9,282 nucleotides of DNA. Source: Comamonadaceae bacterium (GTDB taxonomy: Bacteria > Pseudomonadota > Gammaproteobacteria > Burkholderiales > Burkholderiaceae_C). Positions 1 to 5,108 of the stretch are shown piece after piece (within the stretch, counting starts at the first letter, position 1; each line of letters starts with the position of its first letter). Where the stretch lies: contig CANHKH010000103.1 of NCBI GenBank assembly GCA_947460165.1, positions 1-9,282 of the forward strand, written 5' to 3'. The position numbers and the translations under genes are program-made. Under the pieces are notes generated by a model that was not told where the DNA came from, ran no database searches, and saw only the letters and a program-made list of their open reading frames with translations.

Positions 1-415
1 GCGTTGGGAGTAAGAGAAATAAGCCTAAAATAAGTACTATCATGGCAAAATAAAGAGGGTGTCGTACATGGCGATACATTCCACTTTGGATCAATCTGGG
101 TTTTGTTTCCTCTTTTAGTCCAATAAACTCAGCGCCATCAAACATGCGAAATGCCTGAATAATTAAATATGAACCTAGTGTCGTTAAAATTATTCCTAAT
201 GGCCATACTGATTCCAGCAATCTGATTGATGATGAAATACTCCAAAAAATCAATGGAAGTAAACCAGATAATGCAATGAAATTATATGCAATTCGATAGT
301 ATTTAAAGCTGGTCGGCAGCTTGTGTGCTAGCCAATTCTTCGATCCGTTGGCTGCCAAAAGGCTATGTATAAAAAAATATACTGCCCAAGCCAAAGCCAG
401 TAAATAGATTTCCAT
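1..415 (-). CDS. Integral-membrane methyltransferase, isoprenylcysteine methyltransferase/PEMT/NnrU-like (partial)
   Basis: This frame is open from an ATG at 415 to the left edge, giving the first 138 residues of a gene whose 3' end lies outside the window. The protein is hydrophobic, with likely membrane segments at about residues 3-18, 42-60, 71-88 and 119-137. Residues 112-124 read SGMYRHVRHPLYF, followed by a hydrophobic helix. This G-x-YR-x-VRHP-x-Y motif is the hallmark of the ICMT/phospholipid methyltransferase superfamily, where it forms part of the S-adenosylmethionine site. Such enzymes methylate lipid or hydrophobic substrates in the inner membrane; the substrate here cannot be told. 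The SD is weak (GGA about 8 nt upstream). A hand count over 61-300 gives about 35% G+C, far below the neighbouring genes, which suggests separate ancestry. A NnrU-like assignment is the main alternative. Confidence 0.8.
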   Translation of the reverse strand, partial: MEIYLLALAWAVYFFIHSLLAANGSKNWLAHKLPTSFKYYRIAYNFIALSGLLPLIFWSISSSIRLLESVWPLGIILTTLGSYLIIQAFRMFDGAEFIGLKEETKPRLIQSGMYRHVRHPLYFAMIVLILGLFLLLPT

Positions 416-529
416 TGTGCATTTCCACTTCTGTGCGGTCTATGGGGTGTTTGGGGCGGGTGAGGAGGGCGCCTGCACCCAAGTTGCTGCTCCCAGCTGC
501 CATTTTCAACTGGCCAGCGGCATAGGCTC

Positions 530-709
530 CTAAGCGCTGCCCTGTGCCCGGAACACATAGTGACGCAGACAGAGCCGCCGCGCATCACGCCAGCACGCGG
601 GCCGTCGCTGCGGGATGAGGCCCATGCGCAGGTCGGTCAAAGACACAAAAGCGGGATGACCGCTGAAAGTCGGCACATCTCGGTCAACTGGCGCTGAATC
701 AGCGCTCAC
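530..709 (-). pseudogene. Remnant of a YdjM/DUF457-type membrane metal-dependent hydrolase C-terminus
   Basis: A 59-codon frame bounded by an upstream TGA (710-712) and a TAG at 530-532 contains FVSLTDLRMGLIP and, 16 residues later, HYVFRAQGSA just before the stop. From family memory, the C-terminus of the inner-membrane 'metal-dependent hydrolase' (YdjM/DUF457) proteins ends in a TDLRMG...P-x-YVFRF pattern, normally without the intervening residues. This looks like a tail with a small insertion and no catalytic or membrane part left. There is no plausible start codon or SD, so it is called a remnant. Identification rests on two short motifs only. Confidence 0.35.
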
Positions 710-810
710 TCAAGGCCGGTCGGCAGGTTTGCGATGCTCAAAACCTGGACCAGGATCGTGCCAATGCACCTGGATTTCCTGTTCGTCAATCCGGCCTGCG
801 CATCTTGAAG

Positions 811-840
811 TGAACAAGCGAGCCCGTGGCCGCTTGTTCA
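811..840. repeat. Strong inverted repeat downstream of the Bug gene
   Basis: TGAACAAGCG (811-820) and CGCTTGTTCA (831-840) are perfect 10-base inverted arms. The 10-base loop can itself pair GCC with GGC around a CGT triloop, leaving one bulged A. It lies about 60 bases past the stop codon of the minus-strand Bug gene, so it may end that transcript. Neither flank has a true T-run (CTTCAAG on the minus side, ATTGTTTG on the plus side), so an intrinsic terminator is not proven. A protein-binding palindrome or an mRNA 3'-end protector are alternatives. Confidence 0.5.
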
Positions 841-900
841 ATTGTTTGCAACAAAAGGCACCCAGCCCCGACGGGTCAGAAGCCAAAATGCCCGAGAGAA

Positions 901-1884
901 TCACTGGGGCTGAAAGCCGCTGTCCCGAATGATTCGGGCCCACACTTGCGCATAGGCGCGCTCCCGGCGGCCGAGCTGGTCGGGTGGCATGTGGCCCACC
1001 GTCAGGCCCATCTGACTGAGTTGGCTGCGCACTTCTGGCATGGCGATGACCTTGGCCACGGCGGCAGAGAAGGTGTCAATAAAGGCCTTGGGCGTGCCGG
1101 TAGGCGCAAACACACCGTAGTAAGGCATGTCTTCCAGACCCCCCAAGCCGAGCTCGGTGAAGGTGGGCACATCGGGCAAGGCGGCCTGGCGGGCGCCGCC
1201 GAGCACCGCCAGCACACGCAGCTTGCCGGCTTTGTGGTTCTCTATGAAATCGGGGACCGAGGCCACGCCGGCCGCGATTTGATTGCCCAGCATGTCGGCC
1301 ATCAGTGGCGCGCTGCCGCGGTAGGGCGCGGCCACCAGATCGAGCTTGAATTTTTCAGCCATCACTTTGACCAGAAATTCAGGGGTAGACGCCGGTGCGG
1401 GGATGCCCACCACACCCTTGCCCTGCTGGGTCTTGACCCAGGCCACATAGTCGTTGAAGGTCTTGGCCGGGTTGCCGCTGGAGACGGCGAAGGCGTTGAC
1501 GAAGGTGGCAAAGCCGGCCACCGGCACAAAGTCCTGGGCGGAGTTGAAGCCTGCGTTCTTGACCACCATGGGCAAGATGGTGATGGTGTGGTCGTGCGAG
1601 AGAAACAGCACGCTGCCGTCGGCCGGCGCGGCCTTGAGCGCTTGCGCCGCCAACTGCCCGCCAGCGCCAGGCTTGTTCTCGACGATCACCGAGGTGCCCA
1701 ATTCGTCCTTGAGCTTGTCGGCCAAGATCCGCGCAATCGCATCGGTGCCGCCACCCGGCGGAAAGCCCACTATCAGCCTCAGGGTCTTGGGCGTCTGGGC
1801 CAGGGCTGTGCCAAGGCTGCAGGCGGCCAGCAAAACGGCCAGGCGCGGCAACAGCGAGGTGAATGAGCGGCGAGCAAGCATCAT
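901..1884 (-). CDS. Bug/TctC-family tripartite tricarboxylate transporter substrate-binding protein
   Basis: A 327-residue exported protein of the Bug family (TctC fold), which captures small carboxylates or related compounds in the periplasm, usually for a TctAB-type permease or for signalling. The start is the first ATG of an ATG-ATG pair at 1884. It follows GGAAGGA (1892-1898) by 7 bases, whereas a longer in-frame ATG at 1950 lacks such a site. Residues 1-29 form a signal peptide (RR near the start, hydrophobic core, ALA before Q30); LAAC at 19-22 is a possible lipobox. Family motifs are VGFPPGGGTD (about 39-48) and VIVENKPGAGG (about 66-76), with ALPDVPTFTELG further on. The length is normal. 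No tctA or tctB neighbour is visible, so it is an orphan like most Bug genes, and the ligand cannot be predicted. Confidence 0.93.
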   Translation of the reverse strand: MMLARRSFTSLLPRLAVLLAACSLGTALAQTPKTLRLIVGFPPGGGTDAIARILADKLKDELGTSVIVENKPGAGGQLAAQALKAAPADGSVLFLSHDHTITILPMVVKNAGFNSAQDFVPVAGFATFVNAFAVSSGNPAKTFNDYVAWVKTQQGKGVVGIPAPASTPEFLVKVMAEKFKLDLVAAPYRGSAPLMADMLGNQIAAGVASVPDFIENHKAGKLRVLAVLGGARQAALPDVPTFTELGLGGLEDMPYYGVFAPTGTPKAFIDTFSAAVAKVIAMPEVRSQLSQMGLTVGHMPPDQLGRRERAYAQVWARIIRDSGFQPQ

Positions 1885-1891
1885 GCGAAAG

Positions 1892-1898
1892 TCCTTCC
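1892..1898 (-). promoter_or_regulatory. Shine-Dalgarno site that fixes the Bug start
   Basis: GGAAGGA on the minus strand lies 7 bases before the ATG at 1884. It favours a 327-residue product over a 349-residue version starting at 1950. The shorter form also begins directly with a normal signal peptide. Confidence 0.75.
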
Positions 1899-2007
1899 AG
1901 TGAAAAGGTGAGCTGATTGTTCCCTGAGTCGGACGCCCAGGCAAGACCAAAGGCCAGTGCCCGTCGGTTCAGGCATGACGGCGCACCACGGCTTTTCCTT
2001 CGGCTGT

Positions 2008-2312
2008 CGTCGGCTGCTTGTCCCCTTTGCGCTCGATAGGCTGCGCCAAGCAAGATGCCAATCTGGGTGCTCAGGCCGACGAGTTGCACCCCACGCCGCT
2101 GGCACGGATCGCGCGCCTTGCCGAGTTGGCGCCGCCACCGCGTCCGCACCGCCATCGTTACCAAGGCGTGCTGAGTCGGCTCGCAGGGACGGTAGCTCGT
2201 CGGTATGTGTTCGACATTCACGAACCCGCACTCGCCGCGCATCCGGCGCCTTTCTCCTCTCACATGGCTTTTGCCGCACAGACTCCCAGAATTCACTCGC
2301 TACCCGTCCATC
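2008..2312 (+). pseudogene. Decayed IS91-type (Y2) transposase fragment
   Basis: Three short pieces in the expected order resemble the C-terminal half of IS91-like rolling-circle transposases (Y2_Tnp). RLLVPFALDRLRQ (about 2011-2049, frame 1) resembles the ...RPPFALDRLR... segment. TPLARIARLAELAPPP followed by RPHRHRYQGVL (about 2093-2170, frame 2) resembles the LxxLAALVPPPRxHRHRYxGVL segment. FAAQTP (about 2265-2282) resembles the tail just before the usual acidic C-terminus. The frame changes between about 2050 and 2078, and several internal stretches are missing, including the zinc-finger part and the whole catalytic N-terminus. The element is dead; no termini can be defined. Recognition is from family memory, strongest for the PPP...HRHRY...GVL piece. 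Confidence 0.55.
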
Positions 2313-2333
2313 GTTCTTCGGGGGCGGGCGGTT

Positions 2334-2362
2334 TTGAATAATATTTAATATTTCAATATGAT
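2334..2362 (+). promoter_or_regulatory. Sigma70-like promoter of the secreted module
   Basis: TTGAAT (2334-2339) and TATGAT (2357-2362) are separated by exactly 17 bases inside an AT-rich patch. Each hexamer deviates little from TTGACA and TATAAT. The expected start site is about 2369-2370, inside the first copy of the 10-bp repeat and about 130 bases before the ATG of the trefoil/Cys-repeat gene. It is the best promoter match seen in this intergenic region. Confidence 0.55.
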
Positions 2363-2365
2363 TTC

Positions 2366-2395
2366 GTTATGTTTGGTTATGTTTGGTTATGTTTG
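2366..2395 (+). repeat. Three perfect tandem copies of GTTATGTTTG
   Basis: The 10-base unit GTTATGTTTG occurs at 2366-2375, 2376-2385 and 2386-2395 with no mismatch. The period is close to one helical turn, so a protein bound to each unit would sit on the same DNA face. The array begins 3 bases after the predicted -10 box and covers the likely +1, an operator position. A replication slippage product of no function is the alternative. Confidence 0.85.
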
Positions 2396-2422
2396 AGCGC
2401 GTCTTCCAGGGCATTTTTTGTT

Positions 2423-2456
2423 TTTTAATCCGGGAGTTAAAAGAACCTACTTTTAA
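2423..2456 (+). repeat. Competing inverted repeats in the 5' leader
   Basis: TTTTAA (2423-2428), TTAAAA (2437-2442) and TTTTAA (2451-2456) are spaced exactly 14 bases apart. The middle element can pair with either flank. The right-hand pair is longer: TTAAAAG (2437-2443) with CTTTTAA (2450-2456) around a 6-base loop. All pairs are AT-rich and weak. They lie in the inferred leader, 45-80 bases before the start codon. Confidence 0.4.
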
Positions 2457-2501
2457 TTGGCTGTGTAAACAGCGTGCAACAAATTTTTAACAGGAATTCA
2501 A

Positions 2502-4229
2502 ATGTCGAACGGATCCAAGTCGTCTTTGTCAACATTATGTTGGCTAAGACAAATTTTTCTGATGACCCTGATGCTGATGACCGGGGCCTTGGCTCAGGCT
2601 CAAGTTGTCAGCCTTCTGGGCGCTCATGGCAAGTTTGTGCAGGCCGCAGGTGACCAAGTGAGCGTCAATTCCAGCGGCCCTGCGGTGGGCGCTTTTGAGC
2701 AATGGCAAATGACGCGCAACGGAAACGTGGCCGTTTTTAAAAGTTACCACGGCAAATTCTTATCGGCCCAGCCAGATGGCTCCGTGGTGGCCAATCGCAC
2801 AGCCGTAGGCCCATGGGAACAATTCCAAGTCATTGATGTGGCGTCTGGCGTTTTGGCTTTCAGAACCGCACACGGCAAGTACCTGGTGGCTGAGCCCAGT
2901 GGTGCTTTTTTGGGCAATCGCACGGCGGTGGGTCCCTGGGAGCAATTCAGGGTTTCGGGCGTGGGTAGTACCACTGCTCAGCCAGCGCCAGCTCCGGCTC
3001 CAGCTCCGGCAGCACAGATGGCTGCAGTAGACGAGCCGACTGAATTTTTCTGGAAAGGCAGCTATGGCCGCGGTGTGGGCACGGTGCTCGATGCCTGCCC
3101 TGCGGGTAAAACCCAGCGCGGCGCCCTGTGCTATGACAGCTGCAGAGATGGTTACAGCGATAACGGCACCCTGACCTGCGCCACAAGATGCCCATCCGGT
3201 TACTCCGACCGGGGCGCTATCTGTCACTACGACGGCACCGGGTCTTATTCACCGGTTCGCTGGGATGGCTGCAAATCTCGGGCCCCCGGTTGGTTGGGCG
3301 GCGGATGCATCGGTGGCGTGGTGGAAGATGGTTGCCGCGACGGCTACACCAAACGGGCTTCTGTGTGCTACTACGAACGAGTGCCAGCTGGCATGTCAGG
3401 CACGGGCATGGACCCCACCAAAGGCATGTACAACTTGTCACCGGTTGCCATGGTGTGTGGCAACGGCAAGCAACAAGATGCAGGCCTTTGCTACACCCCT
3501 TGCCGATCTGGTTACAACGGCGTGGGCCCCGTTTGCTGGGCTGCTCAGCCCTCGGGCTACGTGGATTGCGGTTTGGGTTACGCCATCAGCTCAACCGCTT
3601 GTGGCTTCATCGTGACAGATCAAGTGGTGGGTGTGCTTTCTTTGGTGAAAGACGCCTGTGCGTTGTCCAACTTCCCGGGGGTGTCACAAGCGTGTTCGCT
3701 GGGCGGCTCCAAGTACATGCAAGGCAAGGCATTGGCCAAATCGGGCGTCAAGTCCGTGAGTGAATTGGCGTCAAACAGTGCTCTGGCCGCCAAGGTGTCC
3801 AACAAAGCCAAAAACATGATGGCGGCCATGCAAAAAGCCCAACCTGCGATTGATAAGCTTGTTGGCAGCTTTGGCGCGCCTATCAAGTCGCTCGCTGGTA
3901 AAGGAATTAGCGCCTTGCCAGATTTTGGTGTCGACATGGCCAAGGTTGGCGAAGCCTTCAAAGACCCAGCCACCATTGCTTCGCTTTATGGGATCGCACA
4001 AACCCTGAGGGGGGCTGCTGAAGAGCCACCCTTCAAACTCAGCGGAACCCCCACTGAGCAGGCCTTCAAAATCATCCGCGATATTTCTGCGCAATATGGC
4101 ATGGGCGTGGCGCTTTACACCTTGATGGTGCCAGGCTTTGAGGCCACCCCACCCGGTCAAGCCGTCGTGGCCAGCGCCAGCCTTTTGGGCGCTGTGTCGG
4201 CTTATCTCTACACCGTTCAAGGCCAATAA
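2502..4229 (+). CDS. Secreted mosaic protein: fascin-like beta-trefoil, Pro/Ala linker, Cys-repeat domain, helical C-terminus
   Basis: A 575-residue exported protein of unknown function. AGGA (2492-2495) lies 6 bases before the ATG. Residues 1-34 are a signal peptide with a hydrophobic core at 18-30 and AQA before Q34. Residues 35-152 hold three copies of HGK[FY]-x4-x-P-x-G...NRTAVGPWEQF (HGK at 42, 83 and 124; the first copy is degenerate), the three-fold unit of a fascin-like beta-trefoil, a fold often binding sugars or actin. Residues 157-172 are a Pro/Ala linker. Residues 199-345 contain 14 cysteines in repeats of C-x2-G-[YK]-x6-7-C; four more cysteines lie at 356, 367, 386 and 398. The 18 cysteines after the signal suggest disulfides. 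Residues 400-575 look mostly helical and end in a hydrophobic stretch (about 552-572); I do not recognise this part. The next gene codes for another exported protein and is probably co-transcribed. A surface-binding or effector role is inference. Confidence 0.88.
   Translation: MSNGSKSSLSTLCWLRQIFLMTLMLMTGALAQAQVVSLLGAHGKFVQAAGDQVSVNSSGPAVGAFEQWQMTRNGNVAVFKSYHGKFLSAQPDGSVVANRTAVGPWEQFQVIDVASGVLAFRTAHGKYLVAEPSGAFLGNRTAVGPWEQFRVSGVGSTTAQPAPAPAPAPAAQMAAVDEPTEFFWKGSYGRGVGTVLDACPAGKTQRGALCYDSCRDGYSDNGTLTCATRCPSGYSDRGAICHYDGTGSYSPVRWDGCKSRAPGWLGGGCIGGVVEDGCRDGYTKRASVCYYERVPAGMSGTGMDPTKGMYNLSPVAMVCGNGKQQDAGLCYTPCRSGYNGVGPVCWAAQPSGYVDCGLGYAISSTACGFIVTDQVVGVLSLVKDACALSNFPGVSQACSLGGSKYMQGKALAKSGVKSVSELASNSALAAKVSNKAKNMMAAMQKAQPAIDKLVGSFGAPIKSLAGKGISALPDFGVDMAKVGEAFKDPATIASLYGIAQTLRGAAEEPPFKLSGTPTEQAFKIIRDISAQYGMGVALYTLMVPGFEATPPGQAVVASASLLGAVSAYLYTVQGQ
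2988..3011 (+). repeat. 12-bp tandem duplication coding the Pro/Ala linker
   Basis: CCAGCTCCGGCT (2988-2999) is followed directly by CCAGCTCCGGCA (3000-3011), one mismatch in 12. The unit is a multiple of three and codes Pro-Ala-Pro-Ala, so slippage would lengthen or shorten the linker between the trefoil and the Cys-repeat domain without a frameshift. Confidence 0.8.
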
Positions 4230-4261
4230 GCCCTGTCGACACTGAGCAACAGCCAACCTTT

Positions 4262-4290
4262 GGGGCTCCCTTCAAGGGGAGCCCCGTATT
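4262..4290 (+). terminator. Intercistronic hairpin, possible partial terminator
   Basis: GGGGCTCCC (4262-4270) and GGGAGCCCC (4277-4285) form a perfect 9-bp G+C-rich stem with a 6-base loop, followed by GTATTTTAAAA. The short interrupted T-run makes it a plausible but leaky intrinsic terminator. It sits 33 bases after the stop of the mosaic-protein gene and only 18 bases before the ATG of the next gene, so it could reduce read-through or stabilise the upstream mRNA. Confidence 0.65.
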
Positions 4291-4303
4291 TTAAAAGTCA
4301 CAC

Positions 4304-4804
4304 ATGAAAACATTGAATATTCTGTTGGGGGCCTGCTTGGCCGTGTCCGCAAGCCAAGTCTTGGCGCAGTCGGCTCTGAATGATGCCAACCGCAAGGCGA
4401 TGACCACGGTCATTGAACAGGGCAAAAAGTGCGTTGATGGACTTTCATCCCAAAAGACAGGGTCGTTTGCCAATCCGTCGGCTGACATGAAGGCCTTGTT
4501 GTTGACCCCGATCGCGAACTTGGCCAACTCCGCTGAAATGCGAAAGTTAAACGATCAACAGCGCAAAGTGATCGCAGACATGTCCAACACCGCCATGGCT
4601 TGCCGAGCCCACCAAGAAAACATCCAGGTTTTATTTTCTGACTTGGCAGCCAAAGAAGATGCACTGAAAAACGATGCCGCAGCCAAAACCATGTTGGCCA
4701 AAGTTGGTGAAGCAAGTGCGATGGTCAATCAGAGTATTGAAGCGACAGCAAAAGCCCAACCAGATTTGGCCCATTTCTTGTTTGCCCACAGTCAGGGCAA
4801 GTAA
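4304..4804 (+). CDS. Small secreted helical protein of unknown function
   Basis: A 166-residue protein I do not recognise. Residues 1-21 form a signal peptide (MKTLNILLGACLAVSASQVLA, cleavage probably before Q22). A lipobox-like LGAC ends at C11, but the hydrophobic stretch before it is too short for a normal lipoprotein. The mature part is rich in Ala, Lys, Gln, Asn and Asp, apparently all alpha-helical, and has just two cysteines, C43 and C100, which could form one disulfide. No catalytic motif is visible. It starts 74 bases after the mosaic-protein stop on the same strand with only a hairpin between them, so shared transcription is likely. No Shine-Dalgarno sequence precedes the ATG (GTATTTTAAAAGTCACAC). 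A periplasmic partner or chaperone of the upstream protein is possible, by context only. Confidence 0.8.
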   Translation: MKTLNILLGACLAVSASQVLAQSALNDANRKAMTTVIEQGKKCVDGLSSQKTGSFANPSADMKALLLTPIANLANSAEMRKLNDQQRKVIADMSNTAMACRAHQENIQVLFSDLAAKEDALKNDAAAKTMLAKVGEASAMVNQSIEATAKAQPDLAHFLFAHSQGK

Positions 4805-4965
4805 GCATTGACCCAGCCGCTCAGGAGGCTCAAGACCATTCACCCAGATGAATGTGGTGATGAACCCTGACCTCCCAGGCATGGCCTTGGGCGGATTCAC
4901 ACCTGAGCAACGCAAGACTGCGGTACAGCGGCCGTCTCAGGTGGCAGGCTGATCTGCCAAAAACC

Positions 4966-4995
4966 AACGCCCAATTGTTCTCAATTGGGCGTTTT
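4966..4995. terminator. Bidirectional intrinsic terminator between convergent genes
   Basis: AACGCCCAATTG (4966-4977) and CAATTGGGCGTT (4982-4993) are perfect 12-base arms around a 4-base TTCT loop. The plus side continues with a short T-run (GTTTTC). The minus side continues with GGTTTTTGG. It lies between the plus-strand secreted module and the minus-strand fhs gene, where it can stop transcription from both sides. Confidence 0.85.
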
Positions 4996-5060
4996 CACTG
5001 ATGCCTCCGGCCTGAGATGCGCGCTGACTGTGCACACGCATGCGCTTAGACTGGACTGAC

Positions 5061-5084
5061 TTTGACCGCTGCCTTCCGGTCAAA
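5061..5084. repeat. Inverted repeat downstream of fhs
   Basis: TTTGACCG (5061-5068) and CGGTCAAA (5077-5084) are perfect 8-base arms around an 8-base loop. The loop sequence GCCTTC (5071-5076) can alternatively pair with GAAGGC (5100-5105), so two structures exclude each other. It lies within 50 bases of the fhs stop codon. No T-run follows on the minus strand, so it is probably not the main terminator. Confidence 0.4.
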
Positions 5085-5108
5085 GAGGCGCTGCGCCCTG
5101 AAGGCAGA

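Larger units (their letters stand above)
416..900. other. Intergenic region without an intact gene
   Basis: Between the AT-rich methyltransferase gene and the Bug gene there is nearly 0.5 kb in which no frame on either strand gives a convincing intact protein. It contains the hydrolase-like remnant at 530-709 and the hairpin at 811-840. The rest (about 710-810 and 841-900) shows nothing recognisable. The base composition switches from AT-rich to G+C-rich within roughly 415-440. Confidence 0.6.

Noticed and set aside
826..1866. Long plus-strand open frame opposite the Bug gene
   Set aside because: It is antisense to a well-supported family protein. Its product is His/Gly/Arg-rich without domains, as expected of a shadow frame in G+C-rich DNA.
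1881..2296. Minus-strand frames upstream of the Bug gene, one reaching into it
   Set aside because: Products are Arg-rich and featureless. They overlap the transposase scar, whose recognisable pieces read on the plus strand.
3188..3763. 191-codon plus-strand frame inside the mosaic-protein gene
   Set aside because: It is out of frame with the Cys-repeat coding region. The Arg/Leu/His-rich product has no features, while the main frame has repeats and a signal peptide.
4850..4955. Short plus-strand frame containing ALGGFTPEQRK, reminiscent of an IS3-type transposase end
   Set aside because: Only about ten residues look suggestive, and the RPHxALG context that should precede them is absent. 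It is too short to support, so the stretch 4805-4965 is left without a gene.
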